Part shown: positions 33,361 to 42,339 of the stretch, piece by piece
Numbering within the stretch: position 1 is the stretch's first letter
How the letters are laid out: each line of letters opens with the position of its first letter
Source: an uncultured Bacilli bacterium
GTDB lineage: Bacteria > Bacillota_I > Bacilli_A > RFN20 > CAG-449
NCBI GenBank assembly: GCA_944332525.1
Contig: CALVKD010000001.1
Span: 1-49,840, forward strand
DNA: 49,840 nt
Direction: 5' to 3'
Notes under the pieces: generated by a model
Databases searched by the model: none
Told to the model about the DNA's origin: nothing
What the model saw: the letters and a program-made list of their open reading frames with translations, nothing else
Made by a program: the position numbers and the translations under genes

Positions 33361-34830
33361 TTAGATATCTAAGTTTCTAGGTTTATTCACAGTAATAATC
33401 TTCATGAAATTAGTGTTTTCAGATCCAGATGGATTGCTTCCTGTGATGATAATTCTTGTGCCTGGTTCCATATTTAATTTTCTAGCTTGGAGCAAGGCGA
33501 TAACTTCCATCTCTTCAATGAATTGAGGAACATGTGGAATTAAGACCGGATAAACACCCCAGTTTAAAGCTGAAGTGAAAGCCTCAGTGCGGTTATCAGT
33601 AACGAAGAGAATTGGGCAGCATGGACGTGATTTAGAAATAAGCTTTGCTGATGCCGATGAAGAAGAGAAGCAAATAATTAATTTTGTATCAGTTAAGACA
33701 GCAGTTTGAGTTAATGTATTTGCCATAGCTGCATTGATATTTTTAATCTTTTCATTTTGGTGAGCAGTGATATTAAATTCTTCACTTGCCAATGTATAGT
33801 AGTTAAGATATTTTTCCATTCTTGAAGAAATCTTAGCTTGCATAGCAGCAGCGAGAACCGGATATTCACCATTAGCGGATTCAGCAGAAAGCATGACGCA
33901 GTCACTTGATTCAAGAACAGCATTAGCAACATCGGAAACCTCAGCTCTAGTTGGGTTTGGATTAGTCTTCATGCTATCAAGCATTTGGGTAGCAGTAATA
34001 ACTGGCTTACCAGCGATACGGCATTTCTCGATTAATTCTCTTTGAACAACTGGTACGTCTTCCGCTGGAATCTCAACTCCTAAATCACCACGGGCAACCA
34101 TAATGGCATCAGTTGCTTCAATGATAGAATCAATATTCTTGACAGCCATTGGGTTTTCAATTTTGGAAATAATTTTGATATCAGGACGGCCATTGTCAAT
34201 CAAGATTTTTCTGATTGCGTTAACGTCATCAGCATTTCTGACGAACGATGCAGCGATGAAGTTAAATCTTTGGGTGCATCCCCAAACCAAGTCATCGCGG
34301 TCTTTTTCAGAGATGAATTCCATAGATACTTCGGTATCTGGGCAATTGACACCTCTCTTGTTTTTGATAACCATGTGGTTAAGTGCTTTTGTGACGAGTT
34401 CGCGGTGTTCATCATCTTTTTCGATGACTTCAAGAGTTAAATTACCATCATCGAGTTTGATTCTATGACCGACTTGGATATCATCATAAAGACCAGGATA
34501 AGTGATAGAGAATTTTTTATTAGTTCCGAGGCATTCAGTCATTGAAATTCTGATAATATCACCGATCTGGACAGAAATTTGTCCACCTTCAAAATCATGG
34601 GTACGGATTTCTGGTCCCTTTGTATCGAGGATAACCGGCATGATAATGCCATCTTCACTTTCAAGTTTAGCTGAGATATCAAGCTTTTTTTGATGTTCTT
34701 CATGCGTGCCGTGAGAAAAATTACAACGCATGCAGTTCATACCTGCATAATAAAGTTCTTTACATGTTTCATACGTATCGGAAGCAGGACCGATAGTACA
34801 AATAATTTTTGTATTCTTGCTAATATTCAT
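33361..34830 (-). CDS. pyk: Pyruvate kinase
   Basis: The enzyme converts phosphoenolpyruvate and ADP to pyruvate and ATP. The 489-residue protein has TKIICTIGPASDTY, NFSHGTHEEH and VILDTKGPEIRT. The beta-barrel B domain follows, then IISKIENPMAV, the signature MVARGDLGVEIP with TATQMLDSM, and the C-terminal regulatory domain. There is no extra C-terminal PEP-utiliser-like domain of the kind found in some Bacillus enzymes. The ribosome binding site is AGGAGA. A palindrome lies between its -35 and -10 boxes. Confidence 0.97.
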   Translation of the reverse strand: MNISKNTKIICTIGPASDTYETCKELYYAGMNCMRCNFSHGTHEEHQKKLDISAKLESEDGIIMPVILDTKGPEIRTHDFEGGQISVQIGDIIRISMTECLGTNKKFSITYPGLYDDIQVGHRIKLDDGNLTLEVIEKDDEHRELVTKALNHMVIKNKRGVNCPDTEVSMEFISEKDRDDLVWGCTQRFNFIAASFVRNADDVNAIRKILIDNGRPDIKIISKIENPMAVKNIDSIIEATDAIMVARGDLGVEIPAEDVPVVQRELIEKCRIAGKPVITATQMLDSMKTNPNPTRAEVSDVANAVLESSDCVMLSAESANGEYPVLAAAMQAKISSRMEKYLNYYTLASEEFNITAHQNEKIKNINAAMANTLTQTAVLTDTKLIICFSSSSASAKLISKSRPCCPILFVTDNRTEAFTSALNWGVYPVLIPHVPQFIEEMEVIALLQARKLNMEPGTRIIITGSNPSGSENTNFMKIITVNKPRNLDI

Positions 34831-34867
34831 GCTAATCTCCTATATAAAAAGCAATTTTTACACTAAG

Positions 34868-34896
34868 AATATAGCATGACAAAGTCATAAATTAAA
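34868..34896 (-). promoter_or_regulatory. pyk promoter with palindromic operator in the spacer
   Basis: On the minus strand TTTAAT (34891-34896), 17 bases and TATATT (34868-34873). The spacer contains the perfect inverted repeat ATGAC-AAA-GTCAT (34876-34888), a candidate repressor site for the glycolytic pyk-ROK operon. Confidence 0.5.
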
Positions 34897-34930
34897 CAAT
34901 TTAAATCTATAAACTACAAATTATTTTTGC

Positions 34931-34936
34931 TATGAT
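34931..34936 (+). promoter_or_regulatory. Extended -10 of the dnaB-dnaI operon
   Basis: TG-C-TATGAT (box 34931-34936) covers the first ATG of the long open frame, which shows that translation must start downstream, at GTG 34956. Confidence 0.55.
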
Positions 34937-34955
34937 ATCACTAGAGGTTACTAGA

Positions 34956-36212
34956 GTGAAAGAAATTAATTACTTAAGTAAAGATGACTTTTTTGAAGTG
35001 AAACTAGGGTCGATGCTAGCTAGTTATGATCGCGATATTTTGACGACCCTTTATCAACCTATTATCGGTTACAAAGCATTGGCTTTATATTTTACTTTAT
35101 GGAGTGAAGTTAAACGAATGGAATATTCACCTTTAACTAAACATGAGATTTTGTTAAAGGAAATGGATATTGGAATCGATGAACTATATGCTGCCCGGCT
35201 AAAACTTGAAGGAATTGGGCTTTTGCGTTCGTATCGCTCAAAAGTTGGTAAATCTGCAGCTACATATCTTTATGAATTATATGCCCCAAAAACACCGCAG
35301 GAATTCTTTGAAGATATTATCTTCAAAGGATTATTAGCTAGAAAAATTGGCGAACGTGAAGTTCAAAAATTAACGATGATTTTCTCATCGCCAGAAATAA
35401 GCCATGGTGATTATGAGGAGATTTCTGCAAGTTTTTCCTCAGTTTATTCACTTGATGAAGAAGAAAGTTTAAAGACAATAACTATCAAATCGTCGCGTGG
35501 AAGAAAGACGATTAACATCAGGAGTAATTTTGCAATTGGCGAGTTCCTAAAAGAAATTTCTCAAACTGCTAAAATATCTAAATCTTCATTTTTACCTGAT
35601 GATTTAGAAGAAATTTCAAGAATTGCTGTTCTTTTTGGATTTGATGTATCTGAAATGAGCGATATTGTTTCTCGGATATACGATCCCAACGTAATTAATC
35701 ACATAGACTATGATGAACTTTATGAACTTGCTAAAAAATATAAAGAAGGAAACTCTTTAGTTTTTGATTCAAAAGAAGAAGTTAATAAAGAATATACAGG
35801 CGATCAAGAGTTTGCTAAAAAACTAAATATGATGACGCAGTGTTCACCTATTGATTATTTAAGAATTAAGCAAAATTATACGAATCCTTCACCAGCTGAT
35901 GTTAATATATTGAATATACTTTCATCAAAATATCAATTAACTGCTCCGGTAATTAATGCTTTGGTCGATTTTACATTGGCGATGTGCGATAATGAATTAC
36001 CTAAATCATATATTGAGAAGGTCGGAGCTTCGTTAAAGAGAAAAGGAGTTACGACAGCTTTGGCTGCTTGCAATGCTTTAACAAGAAAAAGAAAGCCGAA
36101 ACCTGTGGAAGATAGCTCATATCACGTTGAAAATCAAAATCAAACTACACGTGAAAATTCCGAAGAACATATTTCTGATGAAGAATTAAATAAACTACTC
36201 GAGGGATTTTAA
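34956..36212 (+). CDS. dnaB: Replication initiation protein DnaB (Bacillus-type helicase loader)
   Basis: The protein has 418 residues. The N-terminal winged-helix part (DRDILTTLYQPIIGYKALAL) and a C-terminal DnaD/DnaB2-like domain (IDYLRIKQNYTNPSPADVNI) are those of Bacillus DnaB, not of the E. coli hexameric helicase. With DnaI it loads the replicative helicase at origins and stalled forks. The GTG at 34956 has AGAGG about eight bases upstream; the ATG at 34932 lies in the -10 box. dnaI follows after three bases. Confidence 0.85.
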   Translation: MKEINYLSKDDFFEVKLGSMLASYDRDILTTLYQPIIGYKALALYFTLWSEVKRMEYSPLTKHEILLKEMDIGIDELYAARLKLEGIGLLRSYRSKVGKSAATYLYELYAPKTPQEFFEDIIFKGLLARKIGEREVQKLTMIFSSPEISHGDYEEISASFSSVYSLDEEESLKTITIKSSRGRKTINIRSNFAIGEFLKEISQTAKISKSSFLPDDLEEISRIAVLFGFDVSEMSDIVSRIYDPNVINHIDYDELYELAKKYKEGNSLVFDSKEEVNKEYTGDQEFAKKLNMMTQCSPIDYLRIKQNYTNPSPADVNILNILSSKYQLTAPVINALVDFTLAMCDNELPKSYIEKVGASLKRKGVTTALAACNALTRKRKPKPVEDSSYHVENQNQTTRENSEEHISDEELNKLLEGF

Positions 36213-36215
36213 AAT

Positions 36216-37124
36216 ATGAAAGAAGTAAAAATCGAAAAAATTATCGCTGAAGATCAAATTAAAGACTTAAAGAAAAAATACTTGGATATTGTCTGTTCAG
36301 ATTTAGAATGTTCTGATTTTATTAAAAGTAATCATCTTAGCGAAAAAAAGGTTTCTGATAATTTATCAAGTTTTTTGAAATATCTCGAATCGCGTGAAAA
36401 ATGCGAAAATTGTAATGATTTAGCCACTTGTCCGTTGCAATTACAGGGTGTTAGACCTTATTTAGACTATGATTTAATTTCTAATCAAATATCCTTGCAG
36501 TTCAGAAAATGCCAACTCAATTATTTTACTGACGAGTTAGAACATAATTTCATGATTCATGATTTTCCTAAATCTTTTTTGAAATATCGTTTGACTGATA
36601 CTCTGAATGATGATTATCGCTTGGTTAGAGCAAATGTTGTTGGCTATTTAGCAAAAATATTAAGAGGTAATGCTGATAAAGGAGCTTTTATATATGGACC
36701 TAGACAGGTTGGTAAAACATTTATAGCTGTTACATTTTGCAAAACTTTTATTGAAACATCACATAAAATGGTGGCTTTTATCTCTCCCGATTATATCCAA
36801 TATTTATCTAATATATCATTTCAAGCTCCTGATGAACTCAAGAAGATTTTAAAAACTCTGACTGATGTTGATTTATTAGTTTTTGATGATTTTGGCAATG
36901 AATACTTGACTGGTTATGTACGTGATAATATCGTTTATCCATTACTTGATGGTCGCCTTAAATCTGATAAAATAACCTGTTTTACTTCCTGCTATAGCCC
37001 TTCTGAAATTCAGAGTATCTATTCTCTAAAAGATCGCTTCTCGCCAAAAGGAAAACAGATTAGAGAGTTAATCGCCGCATTAAGTAAACCATTTGAAATT
37101 TCTGGACTTCCTTATCAAGAATAA
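36216..37124 (+). CDS. dnaI: Primosomal helicase loader DnaI
   Basis: This 302-residue AAA+ helicase loader is the partner of DnaB. The N-terminal region contains a cysteine cluster (KCENCNDLATCPLQ) typical of the DnaI zinc site, which contacts the helicase. The ATPase part has IYGPRQVGKTFIAV (P-loop, near residue 160), LLVFDDFGNEY (Walker B) and a CYSPSEIQS sensor segment. It directly follows dnaB, as in Bacillus-like genomes. Confidence 0.93.
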   Translation: MKEVKIEKIIAEDQIKDLKKKYLDIVCSDLECSDFIKSNHLSEKKVSDNLSSFLKYLESREKCENCNDLATCPLQLQGVRPYLDYDLISNQISLQFRKCQLNYFTDELEHNFMIHDFPKSFLKYRLTDTLNDDYRLVRANVVGYLAKILRGNADKGAFIYGPRQVGKTFIAVTFCKTFIETSHKMVAFISPDYIQYLSNISFQAPDELKKILKTLTDVDLLVFDDFGNEYLTGYVRDNIVYPLLDGRLKSDKITCFTSCYSPSEIQSIYSLKDRFSPKGKQIRELIAALSKPFEISGLPYQE

Positions 37125-37172
37125 TTAATAAAAATATTATTGTTTCCCCTATATAGTTAGTAGGAGGAACGC

Positions 37173-38351
37173 ATGAAATATTTTGTAAGACAAAATTTCC
37201 CTAAGGAATGTGGTTTTGTTTGTCTGAAGATTCTTTTAAGTAATTTAAATAATGATGAGAATTACTTGTTTTTGCCATCTCCAGAAATTAATGAAGATTA
37301 CTCATTTTATGATTTAATTAAGGAAGGTGAAAAATATAATTTAACATTGAAAGGCTATGCCATAGATACCCTAGAAGAAATCACTTTGCCCTGCATAGCT
37401 TTGATAAGGTTAGATTCGACAGATCATTATGTTGTAATCTATAATAGCAATAAAAAATATTTTCGGATTTTTGACCCTGGTTTAGGAAAAACAAAAATTC
37501 TAAAAAAGAAATTTCAAAGTCTTTCAAAAAAATGTTATTTATTGGTTGAAAGCCATCACAAGACAAAAATTAAATCACAATTTTTCTATAGTCAAAAATA
37601 CTATCATTTCCTACAAATTATTAGTGCGTTTCTTCAAGTCTTTTTTCTATTTTTAATATCGTTTCAAACTCAGAAAATTAATATTATATTTTTTATTAGT
37701 ATAATTTTATTTGTTTTGTCTATTATATTTAGTCAAATAACACATTCAGTTTTCATGAGAAAGTTTGATAGAAAAATTATCTATCCATTTTTAAAATTGA
37801 TTGATAATGTTAGCTATCGACAGGCGCATAAATATATTGAAAACGAGTATGAATTAAAGAAATCTTTATTCATGCAAAATATTTCTTTATTAAATTGTTG
37901 CTTGTATATTGGATTTGTTCTTGTGATTTTGATGATTAATGATTATTGGAATATTATTAGCGTAATCTTTATATTAATATGTAGTATTTTCAAGTGTTAT
38001 TTCACATATTGCCATCAAAGAAAACTTCTCTCAAAAATTGAATCCTTAGAGCATAGTGAAAAAAATTATTCCTATAATTACCGGATTGCGGATGAATTAT
38101 CTTACAATTATGCCTTTTCAATAAAAATTATAGATTATATTTCAATAGTCGTAATTGTTGCGATTAATATTGCTATTTGCCATTTTCGCAGTTATATCCA
38201 TCTATTTATTTATTATTTTTTCTTAGGCAAACTTCTTTACGAAAATATGTATAATGTCTATAACCTTAAAGATAAAAAGGACTTAATTCGAAAAAGAATA
38301 GCTTATCACGTAACGGTAAGTCATTACTATAATAGTAAATCAAATTCATAG
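37173..38351 (+). CDS. Peptidase C39-like membrane protein lacking the ABC ATPase
   Basis: The protein has 392 residues. The N-terminal 130 look like a C39 bacteriocin-processing peptidase: QNFPKECGFVCLKILL with the candidate catalytic Cys13, DHYVVIYN with His and FDPGLGKT with Asp. From about residue 145 there are about five or six hydrophobic segments, laid out like the membrane domain of a C39-type ABC exporter. The protein ends without any Walker A or ABC signature. It may be a degenerate exporter needing a separate ATPase, or a stand-alone membrane protease. The DNA is notably AT-rich compared with dnaI and ybeY on either side. The ribosome binding site is AGGAGG. Confidence 0.65.
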   Translation: MKYFVRQNFPKECGFVCLKILLSNLNNDENYLFLPSPEINEDYSFYDLIKEGEKYNLTLKGYAIDTLEEITLPCIALIRLDSTDHYVVIYNSNKKYFRIFDPGLGKTKILKKKFQSLSKKCYLLVESHHKTKIKSQFFYSQKYYHFLQIISAFLQVFFLFLISFQTQKINIIFFISIILFVLSIIFSQITHSVFMRKFDRKIIYPFLKLIDNVSYRQAHKYIENEYELKKSLFMQNISLLNCCLYIGFVLVILMINDYWNIISVIFILICSIFKCYFTYCHQRKLLSKIESLEHSEKNYSYNYRIADELSYNYAFSIKIIDYISIVVIVAINIAICHFRSYIHLFIYYFFLGKLLYENMYNVYNLKDKKDLIRKRIAYHVTVSHYYNSKSNS

Positions 38352-38410
38352 TCATAATTACATAGATATTTTTGGGGTTTTTCGTTACAATTATTCATGA
38401 GGTAAAATCC

Positions 38411-38878
38411 ATGAATATTGAACTTACTTTTGAAAATCAGACAAGTGAAGAATTGTCTGAATATGAAAAAAAATATCATTTATTAATTGAAACTATTTTG
38501 AAACATCTTAAGCTTGATGGTAATTTTATGTTAGAAATTGATTTAGTTGATGGTGAGACTATTCATCAAATCAATAAACAATATCGAAATATTGATCGAG
38601 AGACTGATGTGATTTCATTTGCGTTTGAAGATAGTAAAGAAAATTTAAATGCTCCAAGTGATTATCCTCGCGATCTCGGAGAAATTTTTATTTGCGTTCC
38701 TGTAGCCCATCGCCAGAGCGAAGAATATCAACATTCTTTCGAAAGGGAGATGATGTTCTTAGCTTGCCATGGCGTGCTTCATTTACTCGGATATGACCAT
38801 ATGAAGCCAGAAGACGAAAAAGTGATGTTTGCTATTCAAGACGAAATAATGAAAATTTTAAATTTGGAGGTTAAATAG
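38411..38878 (+). CDS. ybeY: Endoribonuclease YbeY
   Basis: YbeY matures 16S rRNA and helps ribosome quality control. The 155-residue protein shows RETDVISFAF, DLGEIFI and the zinc motif HGVLHLLGYDH with its three His ligands. The start at 38411 has GAGG upstream (GAGGTAAAATCC). A longer frame from TTG 38372 runs into the promoter region (TACAAT at 38386-38391). It is the first gene of the ybeY - cdd - era - recO block. Confidence 0.95.
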   Translation: MNIELTFENQTSEELSEYEKKYHLLIETILKHLKLDGNFMLEIDLVDGETIHQINKQYRNIDRETDVISFAFEDSKENLNAPSDYPRDLGEIFICVPVAHRQSEEYQHSFEREMMFLACHGVLHLLGYDHMKPEDEKVMFAIQDEIMKILNLEVK

Positions 38879-39283
38879 ATGCTTTCTATCGAAGAGATGA
38901 TTTCTGAAGCAAAAAAAGCGCGTGAACTTAGTTACTCACCATATTCTAAATTCGCTGTTGGGGCGGCTATTGAATGCAAGGATGGAACATTAATTTACGG
39001 AGCAAATATTGAAAATGCGGCCTATGGATTATGTATGTGCGCGGAAAGAAATGCTGTTTTTCAGGGATATTTGAAAGGATACCGTCAAAAAGATTACGTT
39101 CAAATTTGTATTATTGCTGATTCTGAAGGTATTACTTCGCCATGTGGTTCCTGTAGACAAGTCTTAAGCGAATTATTTTCACATGAAGCTAAAGTCATAT
39201 GCGCAAATATGGACGGAGAATATTTAGTTTCTAATATTGATGAACTCCTTCCGTATTCATTTAGTAAAGGAAATATGAGATGA
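38879..39283 (+). CDS. cdd: Cytidine deaminase
   Basis: Converts cytidine and deoxycytidine to uridine forms. The 134-residue protein has SPYSKFAVGAAI, GLCMCAERNAV with C54 and catalytic E56, and SPCGSCRQVL with C89 and C92 as the other zinc ligands. This is a complete homotetramer-type enzyme. It starts right after ybeY and overlaps era by four bases. Confidence 0.96.
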   Translation: MLSIEEMISEAKKARELSYSPYSKFAVGAAIECKDGTLIYGANIENAAYGLCMCAERNAVFQGYLKGYRQKDYVQICIIADSEGITSPCGSCRQVLSELFSHEAKVICANMDGEYLVSNIDELLPYSFSKGNMR

Positions 39284-40176
39284 AAAAAGTTGGCTTTGTT
39301 TCAATTGTCGGAAAAACTAACGCCGGCAAATCAACATTATTAAATTTAATTCTTGGTAAGAAAGTATCTATTGCAACAAATAAACCGCAAACGACGCGTA
39401 ATGCTATTCAAGGTATTTATAATGATGAGGATTCTCAAATTATTTTTATTGATACACCGGGCTTAGTTAAGGCGCATCAACGGTTAGACCGCTATATGAA
39501 TAAACAAATTTCTTCTTCGTTGATTGATGTCGATGCCTTAATTATTTTAGTTGATGCATCTATTCCTTTTAATAAGGAAAAAGATCAAATTATCAAGGAC
39601 CGTTTTGAACGCGATTGTCCAACTTTTATCGTTTTCAATAAAATTGATTTGACAAATATCTTTTTAATTGAAAATCTGAAAAAAAAATATCATGAGCTTC
39701 TTCCAAAGGCAGAAATTCTTGAAATATCTTGCAAGGACAAATTTAATATCGATGTTTTATTGCAGAAGATTAAAGCTGTATTACCTAAAGGAGAAAAATA
39801 TTATCCTGAAGAAATGTCCAGTGATCATCCAATGTCTTTTCTTATGGGTGAAATTATCCGCGAGAAGATTTTATTGTTTACTGAAGAAGAAGTACCGCAT
39901 AGCGCTGCTGTTAAAATTGATTCAATCAAAAAAATTAATGACACTTTGCACATTGATGCGACAATACTTGTCGAAAAGCAGTCACAGAAAAAAATTATTA
40001 TTGGAAAAGGTGGCTGGCTGATTAAAAAAATTGGAATTGCAGCTAGAAAAGATATTGAAGAGCTTCTTGGAAGAAAAATTAACCTTACAACATTTGTCCG
40101 CGTGGAAGAAAATTGGCGAGATTCTGCAAATTATCTCGATGAATTTGGTTACGGGTTAAATAAGCGGGATGAATAG
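39280..40176 (+). CDS. era: GTPase Era
   Basis: This GTPase of 298 residues matures 16S rRNA. The N-terminal G domain contains GKTNAGKSTLLN (G1), PQTTRN (G2), DTPGLVKAHQRLDRYM (G3) and NKIDL (G4). The C-terminal KH domain has KKIIIGKGGWLIKKIG. It is coupled to cdd (ATGA) and overlaps recO by eight bases. Confidence 0.97.
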   Translation: MKKVGFVSIVGKTNAGKSTLLNLILGKKVSIATNKPQTTRNAIQGIYNDEDSQIIFIDTPGLVKAHQRLDRYMNKQISSSLIDVDALIILVDASIPFNKEKDQIIKDRFERDCPTFIVFNKIDLTNIFLIENLKKKYHELLPKAEILEISCKDKFNIDVLLQKIKAVLPKGEKYYPEEMSSDHPMSFLMGEIIREKILLFTEEEVPHSAAVKIDSIKKINDTLHIDATILVEKQSQKKIIIGKGGWLIKKIGIAARKDIEELLGRKINLTTFVRVEENWRDSANYLDEFGYGLNKRDE

Positions 40177-40897
40177 TGATAGTGAATTAATAAAAGGATA
40201 TGTTATACGAAATGTTCCCTATGGTGAAAGTGATGCAATCATCAGCGTTCTTACCGAAAAGGGAATTATTTCTTTTAAAGCGCGCGGAATCAAAAAAATA
40301 ACTAGTAAAAATGCCGCATCATGTCTTTTATATGCTTTTTCTGAGTTTGAATGCACAACAAAAGGCAACTATAAATATTTGATGCGTGGAAGCTTAATTT
40401 CTTCTAATTATCAGCTCTACGAAGACATTGATAGGATGTGTATCTGTGGGTTGATTAGTGAAACGATTCTTACATTTTTGCCTGAGCCTAGTAAGCAAAT
40501 TTATATTTTGTTTGAATATTTGATGCGCGTCGTAAATGGAGAGTTTGAATTGTTTTCTTTTGCGGCGATTTTCTTAGCAAAAATCATTGTTGAATGTGGA
40601 TTTGGGCTAGATGTCGATGGCTGCGTTAAATGCCATACAAAGAATAAAATAGTTTCAATTAACTATGCTGAGGGAGGTCTTATTTGCTATAAATGCCGAG
40701 AAAATGAAAATATCGAATCGCCTCTATATTTAAAAACGGTACGGTATATTTTTAAGGTTGATGAGCAAAATTACTTTCATCATGTGATTGAAAGACCATT
40801 AGCGATTCGCTTAATAAAAGAATTAATGAACTATTTGAAAAATCAATATGATTATCGTAAATTAGTTTTTTGCGAAATGTTTTTCGAAACATATTAA
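40169..40897 (+). CDS. recO: DNA repair protein RecO
   Basis: RecO helps load RecA on single-strand gaps. The 242-residue protein has an N-terminal OB fold (GYVIRNVPYGESDAIISVLT), a helical C-terminus and a zinc motif made of CVKCHTKN and CYKC. The context era-recO-glyS matches Bacillus. The start codon overlaps the era stop region. Confidence 0.93.
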   Translation: MNSDSELIKGYVIRNVPYGESDAIISVLTEKGIISFKARGIKKITSKNAASCLLYAFSEFECTTKGNYKYLMRGSLISSNYQLYEDIDRMCICGLISETILTFLPEPSKQIYILFEYLMRVVNGEFELFSFAAIFLAKIIVECGFGLDVDGCVKCHTKNKIVSINYAEGGLICYKCRENENIESPLYLKTVRYIFKVDEQNYFHHVIERPLAIRLIKELMNYLKNQYDYRKLVFCEMFFETY

Positions 40898-40913
40898 ACA
40901 CACTTATAATAGG

Positions 40914-40942
40914 TTGACAAATTGTATACTATAATATTAAAT
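40914..40942 (+). promoter_or_regulatory. Possible promoter of glyS
   Basis: A perfect TTGACA (40914-40919) lies upstream, but the best -10 at 17 bases is only TTAAAT (40937-40942). A TATAAT at 40930-40935 is just 10 bases away from the TTGACA. No T-box motif was found upstream of glyS. Confidence 0.35.
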
Positions 40943-40970
40943 CATGAGAGTATTTTACTATGGAGGAAAT

Positions 40971-42335
40971 ATGGAAGATAAACTTTTTAAGGAAATCGTA
41001 ACACATTTACAAGTTCAAGGTTACGTATATCCTGGTTCACAAATATATGGTGGATTAGCAAATGCTTGGGATTATGGCCCACTTGGAGTTTTAATTAAAA
41101 ATAATGTAAAGAGCCTTTGGTGGCAAAAATTTGTTACTGAACAACCGATGAATGTCGGATTGGATCCGGCAATTATTATGAATACTAAAGTTTGGGAAGC
41201 AACTGGACACATCTCAAATTTTAATGATCCATTAATCGATTGCAAAAAATGTAAATCACGTCATCGGGCTGATGATTTAATTGAACAGCAAGCGCATATT
41301 TCATGCGATGGCTGGAGCAATGAACAAATGATGAATTATATCCGTGAAAATCATGTTAAGTGCCCGGTTTGCGGATCAAGTGATTTCACTGATATTCGTC
41401 AATTTCAATTAATGTTCAAGACGCACATGGGCGTCACTGAAGATGCAAAAAGCGAAGTTTATCTCCGTCCGGAAACCGCTCAAGGAATCTTTGTTAACTT
41501 TAGTAATGTCGCTCGTTCGTCTAGAAAGAAATTACCTTTTGGTATCTGCGATATCGGCAAAGCTTTTAGAAACGAGATTACTCCAGGTAACTTTACATTC
41601 CGCACTAGAGAATTTGAACAAATGGAAATGGAATTCTTCTGCCATCCTGGAGAAGATTTAAAATGGTTTGAGTATTGGAAGACATACTGCCATGATTTTC
41701 TCTTAATGCTCGGAATTAAAGATGAGCATTTACGTTTACGCGATCACGATAAAGCAGCCTTAGCTTTCTATTCTAAAGCTACTACTGATATTGAATATCT
41801 CTTCCCATTTGGATGGGGCGAATTATGGGGCATTGCTGATCGTACTGATTACGATTTAAAACGCCACCAAGAATATAGCGGAGAAAATCTTACTTATCTC
41901 GATCCGTTTACCAATGAGCGTTTCACCCCATTCTGCGTCGAACCTTCAGTTGGTGTTGATAGAGTCGTCTTAGCTTGTCTTTGCGATAGTTATGAGGTTG
42001 AACAACTCGAAAAGGATACGAGAATAGTTATGCATTTGCATCCAGCTTTAGCTCCATATAAAGTTGCAGTTCTTCCTCTTTCAAAGCAATTAAAAGAAGA
42101 AGCTGAAGGCGTCTTAAATAGATTAGTTAAAGAATTTTCCTGCACCTATGACGATGCTGGAGCAATCGGAAGAAGGTATAGAAGACAAGATTCTATTGGA
42201 ACTCCTTTCTGCTTAACAGTTGACTTTGATTCACAAGGTCAATCCTATACACTCAGAAACCGCGATACCATGGAACAATTCCGCGGTTCGTTAGACGAAA
42301 TAATTGAATACGTTAAGAAAGCGATAAAATTATAG
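40971..42335 (+). CDS. glyS: Glycyl-tRNA synthetase (single-chain, class II)
   Basis: The alpha2-type glycyl-tRNA synthetase charges tRNA-Gly. The 454-residue protein has [20 protein letters not shown], a zinc insert with CKKC and [19 protein letters not shown] (motif 2), [10 protein letters not shown] and the motif-3 region [12 protein letters not shown]; the anticodon-binding domain follows. The start at 40971 has GGAGG before it; the upstream ATG at 40944 lies before that site. This is not the alpha2-beta2 enzyme of many Gram-negatives. Confidence 0.96.
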   Translation: MEDKLFKEIVTHLQVQGYVYPGSQIYGGLANAWDYGPLGVLIKNNVKSLWWQKFVTEQPMNVGLDPAIIMNTKVWEATGHISNFNDPLIDCKKCKSRHRADDLIEQQAHISCDGWSNEQMMNYIRENHVKCPVCGSSDFTDIRQFQLMFKTHMGVTEDAKSEVYLRPETAQGIFVNFSNVARSSRKKLPFGICDIGKAFRNEITPGNFTFRTREFEQMEMEFFCHPGEDLKWFEYWKTYCHDFLLMLGIKDEHLRLRDHDKAALAFYSKATTDIEYLFPFGWGELWGIADRTDYDLKRHQEYSGENLTYLDPFTNERFTPFCVEPSVGVDRVVLACLCDSYEVEQLEKDTRIVMHLHPALAPYKVAVLPLSKQLKEEAEGVLNRLVKEFSCTYDDAGAIGRRYRRQDSIGTPFCLTVDFDSQGQSYTLRNRDTMEQFRGSLDEIIEYVKKAIKL

Positions 42336-42339
42336 ATTC

